Below, one piece after another: positions 10,829 through 22,900 of a stretch of DNA of 64,000 bases. The notes under the pieces are model-generated. The model was not told the origin of the DNA. It worked only from the letters and a program-made list of their open reading frames with translations, and ran no database searches. The stretch comes from Rhabditophanes sp. KR3021 (lineage: Eukaryota; Nematoda; Chromadorea; Rhabditida; Alloionematidae). Position 1 is the stretch's first letter, and each line of letters opens with the position of its first letter. The stretch spans positions 5,518,001 to 5,582,000 of the forward strand of contig CAUJLY010000006.1 of NCBI GenBank assembly GCA_963281155.1, given 5' to 3'. A program made the position numbers and the translations under genes.

Positions 10829-13504
10829 ATGTTAACTATGACTAGTCCAGGCATAAAACCACCCCGAAGGAGTCGCAAAGTTTCTAAAGTGGAAACTTTT
10901 TCTGATCATATTATTTCAAATGTCCTTGATGAATCTATTGAAGACAGAAAACCAAGGTTTCCGCGAAAATACAAAAACAAGAAACATTCAGATTATGTTT
11001 CTTCACTTGGATTTACTTTCAAGCGCAAAGCAACGCCCGAAACAATTGCAAGACGGGAAAACTACTGTAAAAATGGTTTTTTGAAATTTAAATCAAAGAA
11101 ACCTTTAAATCTTGTGAATAAACAAGTAAAGAATGAATTCATGGAAGGTTCAAGTGCAGTTTACATGTACAGTTATGATAGCCAAGTTTCAAATTCAAGA
11201 CAAAAAGATATACGTCATCGTAAAAGAAAGTTATCGCATACTGGTAAGCCTAATCCAAAAAAAAGAACTCTTGAATCAGATGTGTCCGCTAGATGTACTA
11301 GAAACACTACCAAAGCTTTACATAGACTTCGGGAGATTAGTGCAGACAGAAAAAACATACTTGCTAAAAGACGCAAACTAGTTAATTGCAAAGAAACTAC
11401 TCCAATGAATGCAGCTGATAGAAAAACAGAATTATTAACCAGAGCACATAACCGTATACGAGTGATGAGGATGCAGTTAATTAAAGACAAGGAAATTGCA
11501 GCTAAAAATAAAAAGATTTTCGAAGCTAAACTATATGAAAACGAAACAGGTTATATTCGTCAAAGTAAAGAACCTTACAATGATATTGATGAATATCTTG
11601 ACCGGCCATATGAGGATCCATTAGACAATCCAAAATTGCATATTAGTTATTTGAAAATGAAACGTATACCATACTGTTTGGATCTGAATACCCGCAAAGT
11701 CGATGATTACATGGTTGTTAAAAAGGTGGAGAAGCCAAAATCAGACGAGTTTGATGGAGAACTCCACATTGATAGGGACTTAGCTGTTAGAGTATTGGAG
11801 AATAATATTGAAGCAAATGCTCATATTACAGATTATGTTGAAACAGACACACATTCGTACAACAATGGATTATACATTGCTTACCGTAGTTACATGAAAC
11901 TCAAAGAAGAAATAGAAAATGCACAGCTTGAAAATAAACTCGTCAAACCAAACTTTAAGCATCCTACAGCAAGCCCACTGAAGCCATCAACTTCTAAGTA
12001 TCCAATATCTCCACCACAAACCATTCCGCAAGATCTTAAGAAATGTGATTTGAAATTTCTTCAAGAAATTAAGCTCAAAAAAATGTTCATTCCTCCCGTT
12101 CCAGTTCCTACTGATCAAGAAGATATTACAACATGTTTCAGTCCTACTAATCCAACGAAGATGTCAGCCAAATTATTCAATCAAGCAAAAAGGGACATGA
12201 GATACATTTCAAATGAAGAGAATTCTATATTTTATGAGGAAAATTACGTTGATGCTAAAGAACTTGCAAAATTAATGGTAAATAATCCAAAGTTGAATTA
12301 TGCCAGAAAAGAAGCTCTCGATAGATTAAAAAGGGAAAAAAGGATGGTTTTTAGAGATAAAAATAAATCACGAAGACTTCGTCGTCCAAAAAAGAAACGC
12401 ATTTTCAAGAAAGAAGTGGATCTAGTTAGAATTACAAGGTCAGCCAAAAAAGAAGCCCAATCTAGTTCTGCTACAAATGACGATAATAGTTCATCTGAGG
12501 AAATAACAGTAAGGAAGAGAAGACGTAATATCATTATTTCATCCGATAGTGATAATGAAGAAGAAACATTAACTGTTCAAGAATCTATAGAATCAGAAAG
12601 TTCAGAAGGAACCCCTATTCGTTCAATATTACGCAAACGTAATCCAGTTGTCAAAAAAGCCCATCCTACAAAAAACAATACAAACGTAGACTTATCTCAT
12701 GCTTATCCATTTTATCTGGAAGAAGGAATTCTCGATGCAAGTGAATTTTTTCCACCAAATAGAAATGACGGAGATTACGTTGAAAGCTCTTATCAAATTT
12801 TGCGAAAAATGCCTGAAGATCAGATTCGTACCAAAAATATAAAGAATATTATCAAGAATAAAGAGTTGCAGTTTGACGCATTTGGGGACAATGATGGCAT
12901 GATCAGGATGCTGACTAATGAAGCGTTTGATAAATTAACAAGGGAACAATATGGCGATTTTGCTGTTGAATATGCTTACAAACAAAAAATAAAGGAAATA
13001 ATTCCTGCCAAAGAAGAATTTCCTTTTATTAAGGAAGAGATTAATTCGAATTGCTGCCAAGAAATGGCTTCATCATCAAAACATGTAGAAAGAATGGATC
13101 CACTATCAAGAAAACTACATGCTTTGCAGGAAAAGGCAAAGAGCATGATTGCTGAAAAGAATAACATTGTAAATATGATGCACCAAAGAATGACGGCGAG
13201 TATTGTGGAGAAAATATTAGAAGGACATGTTGATATAGTTGAGGAAAAATTGTACAAAGAATTCCATCCCGTTAAAATCTCACGCAGAAAAAGAAATTGG
13301 AAGGTTTCACAAAGAAGAAATTACAGAGCTCGTCTGATGTCGGTTCAAGATGAATATCGACAATTGTGTGATTTAGTAAATCCTCCACAATACAAAGAAA
13401 TACCAAATCAAAGGTATTTATTAGCTGATACGATTGACGAAAAACGCTATTTTATGGATAACCATAAAGTATTATGGAGAAAGGACAATCTCACATTCAT
13501 TTAA
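10829..13504 (+). CDS. Large basic nuclear-type protein of unknown family
   Basis: A single open frame of about 891 residues with no detectable intron. The frame stays open upstream to about 10715, but the first in-frame ATG is 10829, with a second at 10838, after an acceptor sequence at 10760. The protein is strongly basic and rich in Lys, Arg and Glu. It has several nuclear-localisation-like clusters (RRLRRPKKKRIFKKE, RKRRR) and an acidic serine tract (ISSDSDNEEE). A less charged, more conserved-looking part lies near residues 260-400, and another follows the Ser-rich tract (AYPFYLEEGI). There is no signal peptide or membrane segment. I do not recognise a domain. A chromatin, centromere or splicing-associated protein would fit the composition, but that is a guess. 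Confidence 0.8.
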   Translation: MLTMTSPGIKPPRRSRKVSKVETFSDHIISNVLDESIEDRKPRFPRKYKNKKHSDYVSSLGFTFKRKATPETIARRENYCKNGFLKFKSKKPLNLVNKQVKNEFMEGSSAVYMYSYDSQVSNSRQKDIRHRKRKLSHTGKPNPKKRTLESDVSARCTRNTTKALHRLREISADRKNILAKRRKLVNCKETTPMNAADRKTELLTRAHNRIRVMRMQLIKDKEIAAKNKKIFEAKLYENETGYIRQSKEPYNDIDEYLDRPYEDPLDNPKLHISYLKMKRIPYCLDLNTRKVDDYMVVKKVEKPKSDEFDGELHIDRDLAVRVLENNIEANAHITDYVETDTHSYNNGLYIAYRSYMKLKEEIENAQLENKLVKPNFKHPTASPLKPSTSKYPISPPQTIPQDLKKCDLKFLQEIKLKKMFIPPVPVPTDQEDITTCFSPTNPTKMSAKLFNQAKRDMRYISNEENSIFYEENYVDAKELAKLMVNNPKLNYARKEALDRLKREKRMVFRDKNKSRRLRRPKKKRIFKKEVDLVRITRSAKKEAQSSSATNDDNSSSEEITVRKRRRNIIISSDSDNEEETLTVQESIESESSEGTPIRSILRKRNPVVKKAHPTKNNTNVDLSHAYPFYLEEGILDASEFFPPNRNDGDYVESSYQILRKMPEDQIRTKNIKNIIKNKELQFDAFGDNDGMIRMLTNEAFDKLTREQYGDFAVEYAYKQKIKEIIPAKEEFPFIKEEINSNCCQEMASSSKHVERMDPLSRKLHALQEKAKSMIAEKNNIVNMMHQRMTASIVEKILEGHVDIVEEKLYKEFHPVKISRRKRNWKVSQRRNYRARLMSVQDEYRQLCDLVNPPQYKEIPNQRYLLADTIDEKRYFMDNHKVLWRKDNLTFI

Positions 13505-13787
13505 CACATTAAATACTCCAATTGTATATTTTATAACTTAATCTTTAATATTGAAATGTGCGCAATACCTTGATTCTTTAACCATCACATTTGATAACTT
13601 CAAATCACCTAATGTTTATTGAAAAAACCATTTTATTGAATCGAAGTAATAAATATTTTTGTCGATTATCTATGTATATTATTTATTAAATGTTCATTTA
13701 TTCACCAAGTAAAAAAATAAAAGCCCGTAGGTTATATACTATTACTCATTTAAATCTGTAAAAATGCATATACTTATTATAACATAC

Positions 13788-16700
13788 TTAATTTGCTGTA
13801 TAGAAACTATCTAATGAAGAGACAGAATGAAGATGGTTATCATTTTCTTGAATACCCCCTGGAATACTTGGATCTTCCTCGTATTTATGGCTCACAATAG
13901 ACGACATCTTTTTTCTTGGCAAGCGGGAAGATGCCTCGTTGTTTTTGGAAGTTAAAATTTCTTGCAACTGACTTGACATTAAATCCTTTTCATTTGTCAC
14001 TTGCCCACTTTCAAATATCACGTCTTTACTACTTACTTGTGCTTTGGCTCTTTTTAGTAAATCGCTATTGCTGATATTGCTTGTATCCTTCATTTTCTTA
14101 ATTTTTGACATTTCATGTTGATTTAAAACTGCTTGCCGATTAAGAAACTTTTCTCTTTGCAATTGAAGTAGAATGTGTGTAGGGATATCGGGGATAATGT
14201 ACGCAAATAGGATTTTAATTACAAATACCAAATGTTCAAAGATTAATATAAAAGCAAGTCTGCATGCCAAAATTTGCCACCAATCACCTTTTGCAATATA
14301 CTCGTTATTGCAATCATCGTTTGCATGGAATAGCTCAGGATGTTTATTCTTGAAATGGCAAGTTGGTTGAATATATCCTCTGTATCTGCACACTTTTACA
14401 TCTCCGTAATTGCTAGTTATGTTCATATTTAATAGCGAGGCGTCAAAGTAAGATAATGAGTTGTCCATATAGCCATATAGTTCTTTTTCATATTTAAAAT
14501 AATAAAATAATTTAGGCACAAAATCACTTGTGAATGCAATTACTGACGCATTTACTAGTACGGCAAATGTACTGATTCCGTCCAATATGCTCAGCCATAT
14601 GCCAATGTTTTTGCTTTGTGAAGGAACAGGTCGTCTATTTGCTGATAAAAACTTCAATGCATCCATTCTAATTTCAAGAACATTGTTAATAAGTGCAAAC
14701 AATGGAGCTAACGGAAATGCAGTTACGAAAAGAGTAACAAAGCCGAATTGAATAACCATCTCTAAATATTCATCAAACAGATATTGGTGGTGTACGGAGT
14801 TCAAAGCAAAATCCTTTTCATATTGTTTAACCAGAATTTTCTCTCTCCCTGAATTGAGATCTGTTTGTATGGGAATGTTAATTGGAGTTACTTCACTATT
14901 ATGCTTTGACCACATTGCACGTAAACTGTTAACAGAAGGAAGCTTAACTTTTCGTCTCCAGTTTAATATGAAAGGGTAACAAATTTCCATAAAACCCGAG
15001 AAAAATTGCTTGCCGCACATAATAAATGCTAATTGAATAACCAATTCAACCATACCTATCGATAAAAATTATGTGTGTTTTTAGAATGTAAACTTACATC
15101 CCGCAGGATCACATTGTTCCATACTTGGGGTAATCTGTAGTTCAGACCCTAGATCCGTCGGATCAAGAGCATTTGGCACACTATTAAATCTGCCTTTAAA
15201 GAACGCAATGTATAGAGGAGATGAAAAGTAATTGACCCATTGAAAAAGAAAGACTTTTAGGCAGTAACTATTGTCGAACTAAAATTAATATTTTTATGAT
15301 TATCAGCAATTATTATTTACCTCCGTTTGCGTTCTAGGACATTCCATTTCAGTTAGTTTAACTGCCAACCATGTATACATATAGTTGAGTGATAAAATAA
15401 CAACTAGATTAATAGAGGCAGCCGTCATTGAAGTAACAATTGTAACATTGCTTCTTAAAATGTTGTTTGCGTCTAATTTGTAAAGAGTATAGGTGCAAAT
15501 TACTCTATAAAAGATAATTCCAAAGGCAAATGCTAAAACAAGACATACAAAGAAAAGAACTGTTATTCCACTACATATCATTCTAATAATTTTTTGGATT
15601 CCTGGTATATGCGGATCTTCTTTCCCCGTGACTGGATTTAGTTTTGTTGTTTTGATTTTAAGTTGAAACTCTGGTCTCATTGCTTCCTCTTCAATTTCAA
15701 AATCAAGTAAACCCCACTTCCATGCAAGTTCAGCATGAAATCGTTTCCAACCTTCCAAGAAAAGTGTTGCCCAAATACTCATAATAATGGCAAAGAAAAC
15801 AGTGTAGTTATTGTCAAATATATACGTAAGTTTTGAATAGAAGCAAGAATCACTTAATTTTGTAAAATCGCAATACTTTTCGCAACTTGGACATAAAAAA
15901 GTAGTACTTCCAATTCCATCAGTTCCACAAATGTCATTGCTAGGAATATCATTATGATAGGTTGAAATTCCTCCTGCAATAACTACAATCAATCCAATTA
16001 TCGCTGGGAAGATAAGAAGCTTAGTATAGTATCCCAGCCAAGCGAAATAAAGACCAAATTTTGTTCCAAAGTATCTTTTGATCAAATCTAACGGTTGAAA
16101 ACGGAAAAATGCTTTAAATGAGCCCCAGTGCTTAAATAATAATTCCCTGTCTGTCATATCTGATACCTTGATTACTGGATCTTTTCGACTAAGCCTCTGA
16201 AAGTAATTATTGTCAGTCGAATTAAATATATTTACAATAAATAGATACAAAATGGATGGAAAACATAGTTAGATAACAAAGGGGAAAAATCGGAAACTTA
16301 AAACACCAATTAAATTATATTTTTAAAAAAGGAATCAAATAAGGAACTTAACAACACCAATAATGAAAGGTAAAATTTACAACACATGCACACTATTTAT
16401 ATGCTCCCGTGCTAGCCTACCTCTGTGTCAATTTTGGTTTTAGTTCGATCAAATCTCAATGGCTAATAATAATATATTAATTGCAACTATTTTAATTAAT
16501 TTACGTAATTAATTTGTACAAGTATAATAACGTCTGAAAACTTTTTAATTAACTAACCTCGTGTAATGGATAGGCAGCACAATAAGTTCCTCTATTTAAT
16601 AATCTTTCGATTCCTATTTGAACCTTTTTAGATGTTCCATCATTGTATCCCGTCCTTAATAGTAAGTCATAAACCATCCATGCTCTGTCGGCTCTTTGGA

Positions 16701-18230
16701 AAAATTGATCTTTATTCTGGTAATTGTCATAACTAAAAGTAGTATTAATGAAATGTATGCAAGACAAATAAATTTACCATTTTAGGTGATTTTCAATGAA
16801 TTGAGTATTAAATGTAGTTGGAACTTCGAGTCTCTTTTTTAATTCCTCTGACATGTCAATGAAAAATACTTTGTTTAGACAACGATTAATGAAACCATTA
16901 AATAAAGGAATATTACAATTAACATCTGAATTCATAACTGGTACTTTTAGTTTTAATAACTCGGCTTGTTTGCACAATACATGGAAAGGGCCGTGAACAA
17001 GTACAAAATTAATTTTGGTTGTGTCATAATAAATACTGGGAACTCTTTCAATTTCTAGCCCTAGACTCTCTAAATTACTTTCGTAAATATGTCTCTTTCT
17101 TGCTTTGCTATTACGATTATTACTATTTGACACTCTAGACATTTCACAGGCGACTTGATTTTTTGTTAGAGTTGGGTTTTTAGATTCACAGTCACTATCG
17201 GAATCGGAATCATGGCCATCGTCCTCAAAGGCTAACACATAATCTATTATTCTTTTTCCATCTGAGAAAAAACATCTTTCGCGAAACCATGATGTTGCGC
17301 CACTAACATTTGAACCATTGGACATCTTTCTTGAATTGTATTGGCTGTAGGAACTTTCTCTATTGCTCGTACTCTCGAAAATTGTCTAAAATGGTGTAAA
17401 CTTTTATTAAAATAAAAAAATATTAACACTTACAATTGTCAGGAATGTTAAAATACGATCTATCTAATGACTTGAAACTATTTATTGAATTGATTTCAAA
17501 ATCGTCATCTAAATGTATTTATTGTATGTATAAGTATTGGTAATCAGTGATGGCAAATCTAATAGTTTATTGCAGCAGTAATAATAGAGGATAATCGAAT
17601 ATGTGAAAACAAACTAAATTTGTTACAAAGTTAAAATACGCACACGTAATATTACTTAGCAACCATTTTGGGCTTCATATTTTTAAATTAAACAATAAAT
17701 TCGCTAATTATATTTTATGGAATCATCTAATAAAATATTTATTCTAGAGTAAGTACATCACCTTGTTATGTAATATATAACCACTAATACATTCAATGTC
17801 ACTATATCTTATGCACATTTACTTTTAATTGAAATGGCTAATACATTACTAATATCGATGAATATTTTTTTAAGAAGTCATAATATGTAATATATGGATG
17901 ATTTAAAAACATACCGCATGTTAAAGGATTATATTGCTCTTGGTTTTCATCATCTTTAGTTATTTGTAAATTATACTGTTCGTTTAATGTATCATCATTA
18001 GACTCATTGCCACTTATACTCCCATTTGATGCGACACATTTTGGTAAATTGCTGCTATTCGATTTCTCTTGATCGTCCATTTCTTTGTATAATTTAGTTA
18101 GAAGCGGTGAATTGGTATCTAAAATTTATCAATAAATTATCCCATTATATTCATATTATTTAATCAAACTACCTTGATCAATCATGACTGCATTGCTTTT
18201 ACTTTGTTTATATAGATGATTCTTATTCAT
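13788..18230 (-). CDS. Anoctamin (TMEM16) calcium-activated channel/scramblase
   Basis: Nine exons on the minus strand: 18173-18230, 17915-18118, 17434-17459 (or -17508), 16778-17385, 16558-16732, 16421-16462, 15321-16196, 15098-15278 and 13788-15055, giving about 1145 residues. The cytoplasmic dimerisation domain (GKRIIDYVLAFEDD, later AAYPLHE) precedes the ten-TM anoctamin core. Diagnostic motifs are LGYYTKLLIFPA before TM1, FNSVPNALDP, CDPAGCMVELVIQLAFIM, FDEYLEMVIQFG and ALINNVLEIRMDALK. Acidic residues at the usual calcium sites of TM6-TM8 are present, so calcium gating is likely. Family members are calcium-activated chloride channels or lipid scramblases; the sequence alone does not decide which. 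The acidic/Ser N-terminus is long. Exon 3 is ambiguous: only the shorter form keeps the frame into exon 4. Transcription diverges from dph-6. Confidence 0.92.
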
Positions 18231-18917
18231 TTATAATAAACAAATTTCCCAATTTGGTTATGTCTAAAAAATAATATCAGTTGTGTTTATTCTGAATAAA
18301 TAGTAAGGAAATGTTTATAAAGTAATAATGCGTTTGATGCAAATATAATAGTCTGAAACTGATAAATCAATGTTAATTTTAACAACGTTTACGTGAGCTA
18401 AGTTGCTGATAATGTATGTTGTCAATAACCTTTGCTTCAATAGACTGAGTGGTATCTATTATAATCAGCAAATCGAAAATAAAAGCTACATTTAAATGAG
18501 TTGTAATATTATTTTTAACTTTACTACATACATTACTCCCAGATGTCATATAAAGTAAAATAATCTCTTTAATTAGCATACAATTAACTCGCCGAAGGTA
18601 CTTTAATATACTCTTATAAACCCCAATTTAGCGTTTATCTTACAACGACAATGTTTTTAAATTTTAGAATAGTAGTGGAAAAACGCGTATGGAGTAAGTT
18701 AATCGTACATATTCATTCAGGCATTTTCTATACAATATCAATATCTTAAAATTACATATATAAATAATCCATTCATTCTATTTACTATATTATTTTGACG
18801 CAAATTATCCATTTTAACCCATATTCTCTTATCATATAATTTTAATTTACTTGAATCTAATAAGAATAGATTATGAATATGGACTTAACTCTACTATATT
18901 ACAGAAAAAAATAAATT
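18231..18917. promoter_or_regulatory. Shared upstream region of anoctamin (-) and dph-6 (+)
   Basis: About 690 bp of AT-rich DNA. A 66-codon open frame on the minus strand (18379-18579) lacks support. An acceptor-like acag at 18901-18904 lies 13 nt before the dph-6 ATG, with a pyrimidine/AT run upstream: a likely spliced-leader addition site. Confidence 0.5.
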
Positions 18918-19679
18918 ATGAAACTCGTAGCATTAATTAGTGGTGGGAAAGACTGTATTTACAATATGATGCAGTGCATCGACAAGGGAGACGAAATCAG
19001 TTGTTTGGTTAACATGTGCCCTCAGCCAGGATCTAAGCCTCATGTTGAAAGCAAAATGTTCCAAATGGTTGGATCTGAAGCAACACCATACATTGGTCAA
19101 GCTTTAGGAAATTTGCCATTGTACAGAAAGGAAATAAGCGGCAATGTAATTAATCATGAAGTCGAATATGTCCCAACAGAAGGAGATGAAGTAGAAGATT
19201 TATTCTATTTGTTGACTGCAGTAATTCAAGAAAACCCTGAAATCAAGGGTGTTTCTTGTGGATATTTGAAAAGCCAATATCAAAAAAATCGTCTTCAGAG
19301 TATTTGCACTAGACTCGATTTAAAAATGGTTTGCCATCTTTGGGGACTAGACAGTATTAGCCTTCTAGACGACATGATTTTTGATGAAGTTAATGCAATC
19401 ATCATTCGTATTGCTTCCCCATACTTGTCTTCAAAATTTTTAGGCCAAAGCATCAAGGAATGCAGAGATAATTTGCTCGAAGTTAGGAATAAGCATAATG
19501 ATTTTAGTGTTGCTGGAGAAGAAAATGTATATGACACGTTTGTATTGGATTGTCCAATTTATAAATACCGAATTGCAATAATAACAAGTGAAGCAATCCT
19601 TTCAGGACGTGATGCTCCCATACCAATTCACACTCTCAAATTAGTCAATTACGACTTGATTTTGAAGCCTGAAGAATGA
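18918..19679 (+). CDS. dph-6: Diphthine-ammonia ligase DPH6
   Basis: A single exon of 253 residues, close to the length of animal DPH6 (about 267). The N-terminal PP-loop (VALISGGKDCIYNMM) binds ATP, and motifs typical of the family follow (KGVSCGYLKSQYQKNRLQSI, HLWG). DPH6 performs the last step of diphthamide synthesis on elongation factor 2, converting diphthine to diphthamide with ATP and ammonia in the cytosol. The usual PP-loop reads SGGKDS; here the Ser is Cys, a mild but real departure. The C-terminal RidA-like domains of the fungal long form are absent, as in animals. An acceptor sequence 13 nt before the ATG supports the chosen start. Confidence 0.92.
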   Translation: MKLVALISGGKDCIYNMMQCIDKGDEISCLVNMCPQPGSKPHVESKMFQMVGSEATPYIGQALGNLPLYRKEISGNVINHEVEYVPTEGDEVEDLFYLLTAVIQENPEIKGVSCGYLKSQYQKNRLQSICTRLDLKMVCHLWGLDSISLLDDMIFDEVNAIIIRIASPYLSSKFLGQSIKECRDNLLEVRNKHNDFSVAGEENVYDTFVLDCPIYKYRIAIITSEAILSGRDAPIPIHTLKLVNYDLILKPEE

Positions 19680-19961
19680 TTAAGTAATTAAAAATAGTGA
19701 CATTTCATCTTTTAAGAAAAATTAAAAAAATATTTGTACTACTTTTCTTATGTTTCTGATCTCAACTTAATACATCGTTGTGAATCCTAGAAATTTTGTT
19801 GATATTCGTTTATTATTTTGATTTAATTACGCAAACTTTTGTAAGTGCACTTTCATTATATTGGATTAAATCTAAGTCAAAATTAATTCTATGAATGGCT
19901 AATGAGTGTTACAAATTATTAATAAGTTCCTGAGGTAATATACATTTAGGGATATTTAGGT

Positions 19962-22900
19962 TCAAAAATGTTTGATAGAATGAAAAATCCAGTTTGTTCG
20001 GGTTGAAATATCTGATCTAGTAACAGTAGCAAACAATTGGTTGAATGCCAAACCTGCTTCATCCTTTGGCAAATCTGTCATGAGTGCTTTTTGAAGGTAA
20101 TTCAGATCATTTATCGATGCTAATTCTGGTAAACCCATTGATAGCATCATTCTAAATAATGAAATAAAAAGTCTTGAATGATCCAAAAGAATTAAAAATG
20201 CTTCCCTGCATCTTTTTCTCAAAACATCTTGGGCATGGTCTCTCCTTTCTTTAGCCCTTCTTCCTTTTGACACAACGTAAATAAAATGTTCAGTCAAAAT
20301 AAAAGGCTCTCTATCACGAGTAATACCTAATTTTTTCTTCTTGTGGCCTAGAAAGTGTCCAAAATCAATGTGAAACATTCTGCCATCTTTACGTAACATA
20401 ATATTATCCTGATGGCGGTCCTTTACACCTAAAATATATGTTGCGACACAATATCCGGCTGCAGATTTTGTAAATCTATCCACGCATTCTAAATAATCCT
20501 TTGTTTCCGGATTATGAATTTTTAACCATTTTTCAAGAACAGTCGTTCCCATATTTAAACTCAAACTATGCGTTCTGTCAATTTGTATTTCATACAAAGT
20601 CGCACAATTTTGAACTACATGTATCATGCCAATATTATAACCCATGGGTAGAACTTGATAAATACTCATACAGAAATTGTATTGCATTGACTTCCAGAAT
20701 GCGTCCATTATCTTCATTACTTGTAATGTTAGCATATCTTGACGTAAGTCATCGCCATTTTTAAATATAATCTGATGTTTTTGGTTAGCTAATTTTGCTA
20801 ATGGTTCAAGATTTTTCCAAACTAAACGTAAAGGTTGTTTCGCGCTACTTAGCACTTTACATTCTTCAATGCATAATTCTCCTAAAGTAACCGATGGATT
20901 CAATGGTGATTCAATCAATTGGAGCTGTGTAAATTTTCCTTCTAATTCCTTTTGTAAAAACTTAGTGCATGCTTCCTTCCCGCTAATTTGCTTTATTTGC
21001 TGACTCAATTCAAAAAGAATTTTAACCATCCGCACTTGTCTTATTATTGAGTCCATGTGGCAATAGTTGGACCTTAACAATACCTCTAACATAAGTGTGC
21101 ACCTTAGTATTGATAGTGTATACCTTCCATCCATAATTGTGTCTTCATTTAATCTGGCAGGTTTGCCATTAGATGCATCATGTTCTCCTATTTCCTGCTC
21201 TAGTTCAGATCTGAGTAACCAAAACAATTGGTGAGACAGTTGATAATTCATTAATGATCTTCTCATTAGCATAGTTACCAAAGGATTGTCATAGTAAGGC
21301 TCATACTTAATGCCTTGAATAAGGTGAATCATAAACAGTTTAAAGCGATCATCATCTAACCACTGATCCAATGTTTCAACAGCAAACTTCCTAACCAAAC
21401 AATCTCTATGCCTATTGTCTAGCAACTCGATTGCACTTTCAACAGTAATTGGACCCCAACGTGATAGTAATTCATAAAATTGTGTTGTGTAATCTCTTGA
21501 TTTCCACACTATCTTAGAGTCCGCCATCACAACTAACAAATTTGGCTGAGCCACACATATGTATTCTCTCATTAACCAAATGTACTCTTGCTCTTCTTCA
21601 GAAAGCTTAGTTCCGTCCAATTCTTTAATAAAACCTTTTAAGCGTTTCATGTCCTCAATCTTAACCAAGGATGGATTTAATGCAACTGGTACTTCATTGT
21701 TTATATCTGGTCTTTGTTTTAAGATCTCTACATACTCGTAAACTGTTTCTATGGGAGGATATTTAATATGGAAAGTCTTTTCCCGTTTCGAATAATCTTT
21801 AAAGTACACAACAATTCTAGGGTGATTTCCAACTTTTACATTGATACCTTCAGATCCACTAGGATTTATGTAATTTGTTAAATTTCCATCGCTTTTGTAT
21901 AAATATAAGGTTTTTCTACCTTGAACGAGATTATTTTGGTAATCAAATAAGCGAATATTACACCACCCTAATGCCTTTGTCACAGTCTGCATGCCATATT
22001 TCCTAGGTACAATACTTACTAAAGCGAAAGAAAGCTGTGCTCCAGAAGGAATATCTTTTACATAATATCCTAAATTCATCTGGCATTCCCTCCACCTAGG
22101 ATCATTTGGAGATAAATGAGGAGAATCAATTTGTTTTAAAACATGTCGCCCAACTGTTAGTGCGACCCTAACAAATATTTTTTGATTCTCGTTAAATATG
22201 GTAACATTTGAAGCAGTATCCAGCTTTAAAGTAAAGTCTTCCTCTATTTCCCATAGATATTTTATTGTTGGTTTTTCCTCACTCTCCTTTGGATGTATGA
22301 TGAGAGAATTCTTTCGGACTGCTCTAACATAATATGGAATGTGAATAGGCTTGTACCTCCCCAATTCCCTATAAACTATTTTTTTCCTCCTTAGCAGTAA
22401 AATCGGTGATTTGTATTTTTGGAAGGAAGAGCGAACATATTCAAAACTCATAATCGGAATATTGTGTTTAGATATATATGTTTTTTTGCCAGCAACTTGA
22501 AGTAGAAATTCCTCTGACTTTTCATCAATTCTTAGCCCTAAGCTCTTTAAAGACTCAAGGGCTAAATCAATGATTTGCCCCACTGTGTAGTTAAAATCAG
22601 AGACAATATCAAAACGAGTGTTAATGATGGTCGGAATTTGAATGCGGATACAATTTTCATCATTATTTTGTTCTTCATCCTCTGCGGAACGATACCAAAT
22701 TTCCGTTGTCGTTGAATCGGATAATGTTCTTTTTTCGGCTTCAAAGTTTGGAGCAACATCCAGTTTGACTACATTATCCCCAAAGAAAAAGTAGTGGTTG
22801 CTGCCAGAATAATCACGTTTAAGCAAAGTACTGTTGCAAAATTCAAAGATAGATGTTCTAAAGCAATTAGCCTCTGGATTTAGATTTTTGTGCAAATCAG

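Noticed and set aside
18379..18579. 66-codon minus frame between anoctamin and dph-6
   Set aside because: Could be an upstream anoctamin exon, but the phase and a good donor are lacking.
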